NCBI GenBank assembly: GCA_030674155.1
Contig: JASPKP010000079.1
Span: forward strand, 15,001 to 55,000
Origin: Stramonita haemastoma
Taxonomy: Eukaryota > Mollusca > Gastropoda > Neogastropoda > Muricidae
Direction: 5' to 3'
DNA: 40,000 bases
Below the pieces are notes generated by a model. The model had not been told where the DNA came from. It did not search any database and saw only the letters and a list, made by a program, of their open reading frames with translations. Below, in pieces: positions 12,284 to 24,260 of this stretch (its first letter is position 1; each line of letters starts with the position of its first letter). Position numbers and translations under genes: made by a program.

Positions 12284-12382
12284 GTGTTGTGTTGATTGTG
12301 TGTGTGTGTGTGTGTGTGTTGTGTGTGTGTGTGTGTGTGTTGTGTCTGTGTGTGTGTGTGTGTGTGTGTAGTGTGTGTGTAT
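10862..12382. repeat. Array monomer 6 (type B)
   Basis: B-type monomer, almost collinear with monomers 2 and 10. It includes the paired GAGTGTATGGGTATGTG motif after the first TG tract. Confidence 0.88.
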
Positions 12383-13719
12383 GATTTTCTTTTTTTTTTT
12401 ATTACAAACATGTTTATTATCAGTTTGACTTTTACTTAATACAGTTTTATTTTAAATCAGAATCAATTCTATACCACAGCAATGCGAGATTTGAATCAAA
12501 ATACTTCTGTGCAAGAATTGCCTTTTTGTTGATGTTTGTTTTAAGATTAAAAAGAATTCAATACGTTTTGATATCATCTGTACCAGACAAAATTTTCAGT
12601 TTGAACTATATGTCTTAGCTGTTACTAGAAGCTTATTCTGTGCTGCAACTTTTGTCTATAACAGAACAAAAGAAAGTTCTACATGTTAATACCCTTTTCT
12701 TTTCGATTAAGATCAAACTTTCCAGTTTAACTCCAAGATCAATAACGAAATGCCAACAATATTTTGTCTCACAATGGTGACCTATTGATAAATACATGTA
12801 ACATTTGACACAAGACAGCAGAATCTAATAATTAAGCAATATTCACTGGTAAAGCTTGTCACATGACTCCCGGGTTCATCAGGCGACTGGACTCCGTAAG
12901 TGTTGGTGTTCGGTGTGTGGGGTGGTGTCCAGTATCAATGCCAGATCCTGCTTGCCTTCCTGGAGTATGTAGAAAAAAAAAAACTTCTTTAAGAATGTTT
13001 CACTTTAACCTTCATCCATATGTACATCCACTTTTCTATGAGAGAAATTCTTAGAAAGAAAAGATATTTCTAAGGAGGAAAGAGTAAATTTCAATGTTTG
13101 TTTTCTGTGTTTGTATGCTTGTTTGCTTTTCTATCAATTATTTTCATTGTATTTACAGTAAGACACAAGCATGTGTGTATATGTGTGTATGTGTGTATTT
13201 GTGTGTGTTTCCTTGTGTGTGTGTGTTTGTATGTGTGTGTGTGTATGTGTGTGTTTTGTTTGTGTGTGTGTGTGTGTGTGTGTTGTGTGTGTGTGTGTGT
13301 GTGTGTTGTGTGTTGTGTGGTGTGTGTGTGTGTGTGTTCATTTATTTACAGGATATAAGGAATGACCACTCACGTGATTATTTTACATCCAGTCCTTGTG
13401 GTGTATGCAGTTTTTGCTAGTTTTGTCATCTGATCCCACCAGCAACATGGCATACTCTTCCAAAAAGTGGAATGGGTTTTAGCGTGTGCGCAATATGTTT
13501 TTGCGTGCATTTTTACCAGGATCTCACTTTCATAGTCTCATCCAAAGACTTTTAGGGAGAGTGGAGTTGGCCCTGATGTTAACTCCAGAGGAAAAATCCT
13601 CTTGAACAAGATTCAAACCAACGTCAGCAGATCACGAGTGAATCACTCTACCACCAGGCTTCCCGTCCCTTGTGCTAGTGTTAGTATAAGTGTTAGTGTT
13701 AGTGTTAGTGTGTATGTTG

Positions 13720-13750
<31 letters not shown>

Positions 13751-13806
13751 GTGTGTGTGTGTGTGAGTGTTGTTGTGTGTGTCTGTGTGTCTGTGTGTCT
13801 GGTTCT

Positions 13807-13844
<38 letters not shown>

Positions 13845-13867
13845 TGTGTTTGTGTGTGTGTTATGTG
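12383..13867. repeat. Array monomer 7 (type A, indel-rich)
   Basis: A-type monomer carrying many one-base gains and losses relative to its sisters (for example GTCACATGACTCCC and CTTGCCTTCCTGG). These suggest lower consensus quality. Confidence 0.85.
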
Positions 13868-14672
13868 GATTTTCTTTTTTTTTTAATTACAAAAATATTT
13901 TATTATCATTTTGACTTTTACTTAATACAGTTTTATTTTAAATCAGAATCAATTTCTATACCACAGCAATGCGAGATTTGAATCAAAATATTTCTGTGCA
14001 AGAATGCCTCTTTGTTGTTGTTTGTTTTAAGATTAAAAAGAATTCAATACGTTTTGATATATCTGTACCAGACAAATATTTTCAGTTTGAACTTATGTTT
14101 TAGCTGTCAATAGAAGCTTATTCTGTGCTGCAACTTTTGTCTATAACAGAACAAAAGAAGTTCTACATGTTAATACCCTTTTCTTTTCGATTAAGATCAA
14201 ACTTTCCAGTTAAACTCCAAGATCAATGACGAAATGCCAACAATATTTTGTCTCACAATGGTGACCTATTGATAAATACATGTAACATTTGACACAAGAC
14301 AGCAGAATCTAATAGTTAAACATATTCATGGTAAAGCTTGTCACTATGACTCCCGGGTTCATCAGGCGACTGGACTCCGTTGGTGTTGGGGTCGTTGCGT
14401 GGGGGGTGTCCAGTATAACTGCCAGATCCTGCTCTGCCTTGCTGGAGTATGGTAGAAAAAAACCTTCTTTAAGAATGTTTTACTATAACTTCATCCTATG
14501 TACATCACTTTCTATGAGAGAAATTCTTAGAAAGAAAAGGTATTCTAAGGAGAAAGAGTAAATTTCATGTTTGTATTTTTGTGCTTGTATGCTTTGCTAT
14601 ATTTGTTTTTTGTTGTTGTTTTTACAGTTCAAGAAACAAGCATGTCTGTGTATGAGTGTGTGTGTGTGTGTG

Positions 14673-14705
<33 letters not shown>

Positions 14706-15153
14706 GTGTGTGTGTGTTGTGTGTGTGTGAGTGTATGGGTATGTGTGTATGTGTGTGTATTTGTGGGTATGTGTGCATGTGTGTGGGTGTGTTCTTTTAG
14801 TTACAGGATAATGCATTAACCACTCACGTGATTATTTACATCCAGTTCTTGTGTGTATGCAGTTTTGCTGGTTTTGTATCTGATCCACCAGCACACAATG
14901 GCATCTCTTCCAAAAAGTGGAATGGGTTTTAGCGTGTGGCAATATGTTTTACGCGCATTTTACCCGGATCTCACTCATAGTCTCATCGAAAGACTTAAGG
15001 AGAGTGGAGTTGGCATGATGTTAACTCAGAGGAAAATCTCTTGAACAAGATTCAAACCAACGTCAGCAGATCACGAGGCATCACTCTGACCCCAGGCTAT
15101 CCGTCCCCTTGTGCTAGTGCTAGTATTAGTGTTAGTGTGTGTGTGTGTTAGTG

Positions 15154-15213
<60 letters not shown>

Positions 15214-15221
15214 TGTCTGTA

Positions 15222-15254
<33 letters not shown>

Positions 15255-15280
15255 TGTGTGTTGTGTGTGTGTGTGTGTCT

Positions 15281-15311
<31 letters not shown>

Positions 15312-15327
15312 GTGAGTGTGTGTGTAT
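13868..15327. repeat. Array monomer 8 (type B, indel-rich)
   Basis: B-type monomer with frequent single-base deletions, especially in 14440-15110, and only one of the two GTATGGGTATG motifs. Confidence 0.85.
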
Positions 15328-16207
15328 GATTTTCTTTTTTTTTTTATTACAAACATGTTTATTATCAGTTTGACTTTTACTTAATACAGTTTTATTTTAA
15401 ATCAGAATCAATTCTATACCACAGCAATGCGAGATTTGAATCAAAATACTTCTGTGCAAGAATTGCCTTTTTGTTGATGTTTGTTTTAAGATTAAAAAGA
15501 ATTCAATACGTTTTGATATCATCTGTACCAGACAAAATTTTCAGTTTGAACTATATGTCTTAGCTGTTACTAGAAGCTTATTCTGTGCTGCAACTTTTGT
15601 CTATAACAGAACAAAAGAAAGTTCTACATGTTAATACCCTTTTCTTTTCGATTAAGATCAAACTTTCCAGTTTAACTCCAAGATCAATAACGAAATGCCA
15701 ACAATATTTTGTCTCACAATGGTGACCTATTGATAAATACATGTAACATTTGACACAAGACAGCAGAATCTAATAATTAAGCAATATTCACTGGTAAAGC
15801 TTGTCACTATGACTCCCGGGTTCATCAGGCGACTGGACTCCGTAAGTGTTGGTGTCGGTGTGTGGGGGGTGTCCAGTATCAATGCCAGATCCTGCTCTGC
15901 CTTGCCTGGAGTATGGTAGAAAAAAACAAACCTTCTTTAAGAATGTTTCACTTTAACCTTCATCCATATGTACATCCACTTTTCTATGAGAGAAATTCTT
16001 AGAAAGAAAAGATATTCTAAGGAGAAAGAGTAAATTTCAATGTTTGTTTTCTGTGTTTGTATGCTTGTTTGCTTTTCTATCAATTATTTTCATTGTATTT
16101 ACAGTTAAAGACACAAGCATGTGTGTATATGTGTGTATGTGTGTGTATTTGTGTGTGTTTCCTTGTGTGTGTGTGTTTGTATGTGTGTGTGTGTATGTGT
16201 GTGTGTT

Positions 16208-16264
<57 letters not shown>

Positions 16265-16658
16265 TGTGTGTGTGTGTGTGTGTTCATTTATTTACAGGAT
16301 AAAGGAATGACCACTCACGTGATTATTTTACATCCAGTCCTTGTGTGTATGCAGTTTTGCTAGTTTTGTCATCTGATCCCACCAGCACACAATGGCATAC
16401 TCTTCCAAAAAGTGGAATGGGTTTTAGCGTGTGCGCAATATGTTTTTGCGTGCATTTTTACCCAGGATCTCACTTCATAGTCTCATCCGAAAGACTTTTA
16501 GGGAGAGTGGAGTTGGCACTGATGTTAACTCCAGAGGAAAAATCCTCTTGAACAAGATTCAAACCAACGTCAGCAGATCACGAGTGAATCACTCTGACCA
16601 CCAGGCTATCCCGTCCCCTTGTGCTAGTGCTAGTATAAGTGTTAGTGTTAGTGTTAGT

Positions 16659-16709
<51 letters not shown>

Positions 16710-16730
16710 TGTCTGTGTGTCTGTGTGTCT

Positions 16731-16781
<51 letters not shown>

Positions 16782-16804
16782 TGTGTTTGTGTGTGTGTAT
16801 GTGT
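15328..16804. repeat. Array monomer 9 (type A)
   Basis: Clean A-type monomer; a useful reference for the A consensus. Confidence 0.88.
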
Positions 16805-18261
<1,457 letters not shown>

Positions 18262-18310
18262 ACTGGAATGGATGTTGCTTGTGTAAAAACTCTACATCAG
18301 TTGTGACAGT

Positions 18311-18655
18311 GGGGACGGGATAGCCTAGTGGTCAGAACATCGCGCTCGCAATTTGACGACCCGGGTTCGATTCCCGTTCGAGGAGATTTTTCTCGTGGAG
18401 TTAACATCAGGGCTGACTACACTCTCCCCGAAAGTCCTTCGGATGAGACTATAAACCGAGGCCCCGTGTGTGAACGCACACATAACATCTTGCGCACACT
18501 TAAATCCTATTTCGCTTTTCGTAAGAGTAGGCCATCGTGTGCCGGTGGGAACAGATGACAACATTTACAAAACTGCAGACACACGGGGACTGGATGTTAA
18601 AAAGCACGAGAGTGCTTATTCCATTATCCTCGATATAATTATAAGAATAAAAGAA
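18311..18655 (+). mobile_element. tRNA-derived SINE (+), full length
   Basis: The 5' head GGGACGGGATAGCCTAGTGG supplies a pol III box A (TAGCCTAGTGG), and GGGTTCGATTCCCG at about 18362 is a canonical box B, so the head derives from a tRNA. The body contains GGAGTTAACATCAGGGCTGA and TTCGGATGAGACTATAAACC. The 3' end is CTCGATATAATTATAAGAAT and an A-rich tail. The same family occurs on the plus strand in the A segments (23391, 28606 and 33800) and reversed in the 1.5-kb array. It is not a functional tRNA gene. Confidence 0.85.
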
Positions 18656-18770
18656 AATAAAAAATTTTAAAAATCAGGATCTATACAGAAACAGCAGACT
18701 CAGAAAGAAAAAAAGCAGAAGTCAGATACAGAAAAGTGGTTTTTGGCACTGACCCTTTCCCAGTACTGAC

Positions 18771-18983
18771 CTGTCCTGATTGTTTTCCTTCTCGATAGTG
18801 ATGGTAAAGGGCCATTCCAATTCACCCTCTGCGTCTTTAAAACTGGCATCCGATTCGCCACGACTAAGAGTCCCATTTCCATTTTCGGCACATTCCGTTC
18901 CATTACGGTGATCTAGGTGTGCAGATCCCGACTCTTCACTGAAGACAGGCTGGTATTCTTTGTCTTTCTTTTCGCGTTCAGCC
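18771..18983 (-). CDS. Cytoplasmic exon (70 codons) of Ig-superfamily receptor
   Basis: The minus-strand acceptor is GATTTGATCATTCCAG and the donor is GGACAG|GTCAGT (donor bases 18765-18770). The exon is open from end to end in the phase set by the transmembrane exon: one base, 70 codons, two bases. It begins AEREKKDKEYQPVFSEESGS, continues HRNGTECAENGNGTLSRGES, and ends ELEWPFTITIEKENNQD. The sequence is hydrophilic and acidic, with one tyrosine in KEYQPVF; this is a YxPV motif that could bind an SH2 domain but lacks the hydrophobic -2 residue of a canonical ITIM. It follows directly after the membrane span in the predicted protein. The long clean ORF, both splice sites and phase agreement make this one of the best supported exons here. 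Confidence 0.75.
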
Positions 18984-19123
18984 CTGGAATGATCAAATCA
19001 ATACGTATGTTCACAGTGGCATGCCAATTCAAGAAATCTGAAAAAAGGGATGTTGCTGCAAATTCATAAATTGCATGTCACGTATAACATTCCCTCAAAG
19101 ACAGTACATGCTAATTCCATTCG

Positions 19124-19231
19124 AGTGTGTGTGAGTGGGTGTGTGAATGAGTGAGTGAGTGAGTGAGTGAGTGAGTGAGTGAGTGAGTGAGTGAGTGAGT
19201 GAGTGTGTGTGTGTGTATGTGTGATGTGTGT

Positions 19232-19303
<72 letters not shown>

Positions 19304-19315
19304 TGTGTGTGTGTG
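19124..19315. repeat. (GAGT)n and (GT)n microsatellite
   Basis: About 14 copies of GAGT (19150-19206) run into interrupted and then pure (GT)n to about 19310. Confidence 0.95.
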
Positions 19316-19734
19316 ATATCAGAAGAAGAGAACTGAACTGTATCAGACACGTGACATCATCAATTGCAAGCCAAATAAAACGACAAGAGAAAGAAAACAG
19401 AATGTAAGATAAAAACAACCATCCTGTTTAACAACAATGTTAGAGCATGCACATGGTTACTATAAAACCAGCAGCTACGCGTTATAGATACGACACAGCC
19501 TGAACTGGACAGTATCAGTTCAGAATCAGTGCCACCCAGAGCACTAATGGTTCGTGGGCGCCTCACCAATGTGAAGTTTAGGAAACAGCAAATGAACAAA
19601 TTTCTCATCAGGAAAGAAGATGTAGCTCAAGTACAACAGCATCACTATTTCTGTAGTGAGCACTGAATTCTTTCATAGCCAAAGAAAAGAGCCAGCATGG
19701 TAAATGGTGAAAGTAAAGGTGTTCCATAACCTAT
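19316..19734. other. Intron sequence, nothing recognised
   Basis: Unique sequence in the intron between the transmembrane and first cytoplasmic exons. No splice-bounded ORF, RNA gene or repeat was identified. Confidence 0.5.
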
Positions 19735-20025
19735 GTGGTTGTAGGAGAGTGAGGCGTCAAAGACCTCAGCCTCTCTCGGGACCAGCGTATTAATGGGCGG
19801 CGCCCATCTCCTCTCCCTCGCTGCTTTACCTTCCCTGACCCTAAAGAGGGCAGGTACCCATTTACAGCTGAGTGAACTGGAGGGGCGTGGGGGGAGGGGG
19901 GGGGGGGCGACTGCACCAAAGCCAAGGCGCGCAAACGGTCACCTATCCAACTGGTAACCACGCCCGATGCTGCTTAACCTTAGCTTGGGGAAAGTAGTGC
20001 TCTGACCACTGAGCTACCCCTTCCC
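19735..20025 (-). mobile_element. SINE with tRNA-like start and 5S-rRNA-like internal promoter (-)
   Basis: Read on the minus strand, the 5' end GGGGTAGCTCAGTGGTCAGA resembles a tRNA box A. It is followed at about 19938-19981 by GGTTAAGCAGCATCGGGC and then TGGTTACCAGTTGGATAGGTGACC. The latter two closely resemble the internal control region of animal 5S rRNA (GTTAAGCAACGTCGAGCC, then GGTTAGTACTTGGATGGGTGACC). The remaining ~190 bp is GC-rich unique body sequence with a poly-C tract. It is too diverged and lacks the 5' half of 5S, so it is not a 5S gene. A 5S-derived or tRNA/5S chimeric SINE is the best reading. Confidence 0.6.
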
Positions 20026-20026
20026 A

Positions 20027-20760
20027 ATATGGCTTCACAGTTAAACAGCAGTGTTAATGCAAGCAATGGCTTGATTACCGCAAACACTGTGATAAATGTT
20101 TCTAGGGAAATTTTGTATTAAAATTGTGAAAGTTTCTTAGTATCCTTTAACTAACCATATTCACCCCGAGGAAAACCTTGTAAGAAAAATCCTGAAAAAA
20201 AATCGAATACAGAAATAGGCACACAAACAAACAGTATGCAGAAACAGATTCATCAGAAACAAATAAAGGAATGACGCAAAAAAGCAGGAAAACTGAGGGG
20301 CAAAGGTAGATATAGACCAGAAAGACTAACCAGGACAGAATAAGGAATTATTATTAGATTAGCCACTGGTCAGGGGAAAACGCTGAGCATACAAGGATCA
20401 ACCTGCTGTATTAATTAGGTACATTAATTTGACATTTTAAACCCCTTAAAAAGAAAACGAACCTATTCACTGCTTCGATTATTCATGGGTTCATCTCATT
20501 GAGAAGATTAGTGCTGCCTATAGAATTAATCCGCATATTCACATTCCAGTGGTATATAGTCGCCGCTGTCACGGCAAAATCATAACCCAGTGTCACAATC
20601 ACATAATAGATCATTTTACTACATGAACATTGGTAGGCCCTTTTTACAAGTCGCTGTATCCAAGACATGGCATCTATTCAAGCACTTGCTCGCTGCACTA
20701 ACGAAAGAGCGTGTTGCAGATCTCTTGCTATTAATGCTGTTGTTATTCTTCAGTATGTTA
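20027..20760. other. AT-rich intron sequence, nothing recognised
   Basis: No supported exon, RNA gene or repeat family. Short ORFs here lack splice context or coding character. Confidence 0.5.
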
Positions 20761-20761
20761 C

Positions 20762-21250
20762 AGTTCTGTGGCTATTGATGCTGTCGTTATCGTTAAGTAT
20801 GGCACGGTTCTATGGCTTTTAATGCTGTTGTTATCGTTCAGTATGGCACGGTTCTATGGCTATTTATTTAATAATTTATTAATGCTGTTGTTATCGTTCA
20901 GTATGGCACGGTTCTATGGCTATTTATTTAATAATTTATTAATGCTGTTGTAATCGTTAAGTATGTCACGGTTCTATGGCTATTTATTTAATAATTTATT
21001 AATGCTGTTGTTATCGTTCAGTATGGCACGGTTCTATGGCTATTTATTTAATAATTTATTAATGCTGTTGTTATCGTTAAGTATGTCACGGTTCTATGGC
21101 TATTTATCTTATAATTTATTAATGCTGTTGTTGTCGTTAAGTATGTCACGGTTCTATGGCTATTAATGCTGTTGTTATCGTTAAGTATGTCACGGTTCTA
21201 TGGCTATTAATGCTGTCGTTATCGTTAAGTATGTCACGGTTCTATGGTTA
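20762..21250. repeat. Minisatellite with 60-bp and ~43-bp unit forms
   Basis: A core unit (AATGCTGTTGTTATCG, then GTCACGGTTCTATGGCTATT) repeats. In the five central copies it carries an extra TTATTTAATAATTTATT, making the period exactly 60 bp. The flanking copies lack the extension (about 40-44 bp). It has no coding potential beyond repeat ORFs. Confidence 0.92.
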
Positions 21251-21329
21251 TTAATGCTGTTGCTATCCTTCAAAGTTGTGCTATTCAAAAGATGTGGATA
21301 TTTTTGCTACCGTTGATTGTGTTGAAGTT

Positions 21330-21338
21330 TTATATATA

Positions 21339-21425
<87 letters not shown>
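21330..21425. repeat. (TA)n microsatellite
   Basis: About 90 bp of nearly pure TA. Confidence 0.95.
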
Positions 21426-21427
21426 TG

Positions 21428-21858
21428 ATGTTGATGTTATTGCTGATTGTGTCGCAGTTCCAAATCTACTGAAGTTGATGTTACTGTTGATTGTGACGCA
21501 GTTCTATATCTGTTGATTTTGCTGTTATTGTTGTTTCTGTTGCAGTTTTATATTTTATTGATGTTGATGTTTGTGTTGCAGTTCTATATCTATTGTTGAT
21601 ATTATTGATTGTGTTGCAGTTCTATATCTATTGTTGTTGATGTTATCGTTGATTGTTGTTGCAGTTCTATATCTATTGTTGTTGATGTTATTGTTGTTTG
21701 TTGTTGCAGTTCTATATCTAGTGTTGATATTTATTGATTGTGTTGCAGGTCTATATCTATTGTTGTTGATGTCATTGTTGATTGTTGTTGCAGTTCTATA
21801 ATTATCTATTAATGCTGATGTTGGTGTTACTGTTGTCTGTGTTGCAGCTCTATGACTA
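21428..21858. repeat. Degenerate GTT-rich minisatellite
   Basis: Imperfect units around GTTGTTGCAGTTCTATATCTATTG repeat about every 50-60 bp. The unit resembles the 20762-21250 minisatellite (TTCTATGGCTATT), suggesting a shared origin. Confidence 0.8.
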
Positions 21859-21916
21859 ATGATGCTGCTTACAAAACAGACGCAGAACACAGACAGCTGT
21901 GACAGTTACAACTCAC

Positions 21917-22019
21917 CTCTTTCTGCAGCGCCACACAGCAAAAGCAAGTACCACAATGCAGAGAAGGACAGCAATCGATATTGCCGCAATGGCACCAGCT
22001 GGGAGACCCTGGTCAGAAC
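21917..22019 (-). CDS. Transmembrane exon of Ig-superfamily receptor
   Basis: The minus-strand acceptor is GAATTGTCTCAG and the donor is AAAGAG|GTGAGT (donor bases 21911-21916). The exon reads two bases, 33 codons, two bases. It starts SDQGLPAG, then has a hydrophobic run AIAAISIAVLLCIVVLAFAV, followed at once by WRCRK. This is a classic single-pass helix with a basic stop-transfer sequence on the cytoplasmic side, giving type I topology. Its 5' phase fits the stalk exon (G|GT, Gly) and its 3' phase fits the exon at 18771-18983 (AG|G, Arg). It is preceded on the transcribed strand by a large GAY-trinucleotide repeat only about 20 bases upstream of the acceptor. Confidence 0.75.
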
Positions 22020-22035
22020 CTGAGACAATTCATCG

Positions 22036-22286
22036 TCGCCATTCTAGTAATCCTCCTCCTCCTCTTCCTCCTGCTCTTCATCATTATCAACATCAACATC
22101 ATCATCACCACCACCATCACCATCATCACCAATATCATCATCATCATCGTCGTCGTCGTCGTCGTCGTCATCATCGTTGTCGCCGTCGTCGTCGTCATCA
22201 TCATCATCACCATCATCATCATCACCATCATTATCATCATCATCGTCGTCGTCATTATCGTCGTCGTCGTCGTCGTCATCGTCGTT

Positions 22287-22358
<72 letters not shown>

Positions 22359-22380
22359 GGCATCGTCATCGTCGTCATCG

Positions 22381-22443
<63 letters not shown>

Positions 22444-22498
22444 ACAACAACAACAGCAGCACCAGCAGCAGCAACATCACCATCGTCATCGTCGTCGT
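22036..22498. repeat. Large TCA/TCG/TCC trinucleotide repeat
   Basis: About 460 bp of imperfect trinucleotides, mainly TCA with blocks of TCG and CAC/AAC variants. It is open in several frames (poly-His, -Ser, -Ile, -Asp, -Met), which is a property of the repeat and not evidence of a protein. Confidence 0.95.
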
Positions 22499-22513
22499 TG
22501 TAACCGTATGTTT

Positions 22514-22527
22514 GGGGGGGGGGGGGG
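22514..22527. repeat. Poly-G run (14)
   Basis: Uninterrupted G tract beside the trinucleotide block. Confidence 0.95.
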
Positions 22528-22590
22528 TTGTTTCGTTGGTCTTGCTTACTCAGAGTACCATGTTTGAATAAAATGTTGACTTTTTTGGAC

Positions 22591-22593
<3 letters not shown>

Positions 22594-22664
<71 letters not shown>

Positions 22665-22766
22665 ACACACACACACACACATACATACATACACACATAC
22701 ACACACACATACACACACATACACACACACATACACACACATACACATACACACACACATACACAC
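22594..22766. repeat. (CA)n and (CATA)n microsatellite
   Basis: Pure CA for about 70 bp, then CA interspersed with CATA. Confidence 0.95.
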
Positions 22767-22770
22767 ATGT

Positions 22771-23073
22771 GAAATTACTTTACATTTTTTCATTGGAATT
22801 ACTGTTTTAGTGTTTTGTTAGGAATTGTTAGAACTGCATTTTCCCGTTTGTTTATTGTAAGGTAGTAAGTAAGTAACATAAGGCTTTTCATCGATCCACA
22901 TGTAGGCCCTATTGATCCCCTGAAATTCCATCTTCCATACATTACCAACTACACCCTCCTCCCCTTACATTCACACACCCTTCCCCCTCTGTCTTTCTCT
23001 GTCTATGTCTCTGTCTCTGTCTCTCTCTCATCCTCGTCTAATATCACAATTTGTGAAAAGACGTTAAAGGAAT
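22771..23073. other. Intron sequence, nothing recognised
   Basis: Unique sequence ending in a short CT-rich stretch; no gene or repeat family was recognised. Confidence 0.5.
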
Positions 23074-23142
23074 TTGAACACACACACACACACACACACG
23101 CGCGCGCGCGTACACGCACCCACCCACCCACCCACACACACA

Positions 23143-23217
<75 letters not shown>
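23074..23217. repeat. Compound (CA)n-(CG)n-(CACC)n-(CT)n microsatellite
   Basis: CA tract, a CGCGCGCGCG segment at about 23099, CACC repeats, then about 75 bp of (CT)n that forms the left edge of the 5.2-kb tandem unit. Confidence 0.95.
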
Positions 23218-23223
<6 letters not shown>

Positions 23224-23345
23224 AATTTACAAAAGTGTATTTACAAAACTGCATACACACGGGGACCGGATGAAAAAAAGCACATGATTGCTTATTCTGT
23301 TATCCTCGATATAAAAGAATAAATAAATAAATAAATAAATAGATA
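23218..23345 (+). mobile_element. SINE 3' fragment with (AAAT)n tail
   Basis: Only the 3' part of the tRNA-derived SINE is present (TACACACGGGGACCGGATGA to CCTCGATATAAAAGAATAAA), followed by AAAT repeats. It lies directly upstream of the full-length copy. Identical fragments occur at 28433-28560 and 33628-33755. Confidence 0.8.
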
Positions 23346-23390
23346 AATCTCTCTCTCACGCATCTTTTAACATTGAACACAGTGATCACA

Positions 23391-23735
23391 GGAATCCCAG
23401 GATAGTCTAGTGGTCAGAACATTGCGCTCGCAATTTGACGACCCGAGTTCGACTCCCGTTCGAGGGTTGTTTTCCACTGGAGTTAACATCAGTGCTGACT
23501 CCACTCTGCCCAAAGTCTTTCGGATGAGACTGTAAACCTAGGCCCAGTGTGCGAACGCACGCAGAACATCTTGCACACACATTAAATCGTGTTCCTCTTT
23601 TCGTAAGAGTAGGCCATTGTGTGCCGGTTGGAACAGATGACAAGATTTACAAAACTGCATACACACGGGGACTGGATGAAACAAGCACATGAGCGCTTAT
23701 TCCATTATCCTCGATATAAAAGAATGAAGAAATAA
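23391..23735 (+). mobile_element. tRNA-derived SINE (+), full length, copy in A1
   Basis: It has a box-A-like GATAGTCTAGTGG and a box-B-like GAGTTCGACTCCCG. The same body and 3' end as 18311-18655 are followed by a long AAAT-rich tail to about 23845. Duplicate copies lie at about 28606-28950 and 33800-34145. Confidence 0.85.
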
Positions 23736-23786
23736 ATATTTAAAAAATAAATAAATGATTAAGTAGATAAATAAGTAAGTGATTAA

Positions 23787-23825
<39 letters not shown>

Positions 23826-23870
23826 ATAGATAAATAAATAAATCAAATTAAAAAAATCACTGGCCCTTAC

Positions 23871-23933
23871 CTGAATCACCCGTAGCTGTTTCAGAGCTTT
23901 GCGTTCCTGACTCAAGATTGGGAATTAAGGATC
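23871..23933 (-). CDS. Receptor stalk exon, copy 1 (21 residues)
   Basis: The minus-strand acceptor is TCTATTTCTTGTCCTTGTAAG, with a strong pyrimidine tract, and the donor is GATTCAG|GTAAGG. The exon is exactly 63 bp (two bases, 20 codons, one base), so it is symmetric phase 1-1. It encodes SLIPNLESGTQSSETATGDS, flanked by split Gly codons. Small, Ser/Thr/Gly-rich and without hydrophobic core, it fits a juxtamembrane stalk, possibly O-glycosylated, between the Ig domain and the membrane span. Two near-identical copies lie upstream at 29070-29132 and 34273-34335. This copy differs by TTA (Leu) where the others have TTC (Phe). Confidence 0.7.
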
Positions 23934-24063
23934 CTTACAAGGACAAGAAATAGAAACAGAACAAAGAGCCAATTAGACATACATGTTGAGCTACACATGT
24001 TGCAAATCTGTCACACCACTGCCACTAACTAGTCAATGCCTCATACATTGTTTTCTTTTCAAA

Positions 24064-24066
24064 ATG

Positions 24067-24097
<31 letters not shown>

Positions 24098-24130
24098 TTC
24101 TTCTTCTTCTTCTTCTTCTTCTTCTTCTTC
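24064..24130. repeat. (TTC)n microsatellite in A1
   Basis: About 20 copies of TTC. The homologous tracts in A2 (29268-29323) and A3 (34470-34573, interrupted) differ in length. Confidence 0.95.
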
Positions 24131-24177
24131 AAACGCTAAGATCAGACAGAAATTATTGTTATCTGCCATATAAGCAA

Positions 24178-24260
24178 AAATGTGACTCTCCATCACGAAA
24201 TGAGTTGCCTTGCACCTCACCCATAAAATGCTATGTGTCACTGCTGACAACAATTTGACT
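24178..24260. mobile_element. Degenerate end of a MITE related to 483-901 and 3291-3700
   Basis: AAAAATGTGACTCTCCATCACGAAATGAG-like sequence (24177 on) matches the left end of the MITE, including most of its inverted repeat. The similarity fades after about 50 bp and no right inverted repeat was found. The same relic is duplicated at about 29372 and 34620. Confidence 0.5.

Noticed and set aside
18311..18385. Possible functional tRNA gene
   Set aside because: A and B boxes are good, but the acceptor stem does not pair cleanly and the sequence continues into a SINE body found in many copies.
19938..19981. 5S rRNA gene
   Set aside because: Only the internal control region is similar; the 5' half and 3' stem of 5S are absent.
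20762..21250. CRISPR-like regular 60-bp periodicity
   Set aside because: Units are contiguous repeats with no unique spacers, in eukaryotic intronic DNA.
21899..22793. ORFs of 196-249 residues (poly-His, poly-Asp, poly-Ile)
   Set aside because: A trinucleotide repeat is open in several frames on both strands; flanking residues show no domain.
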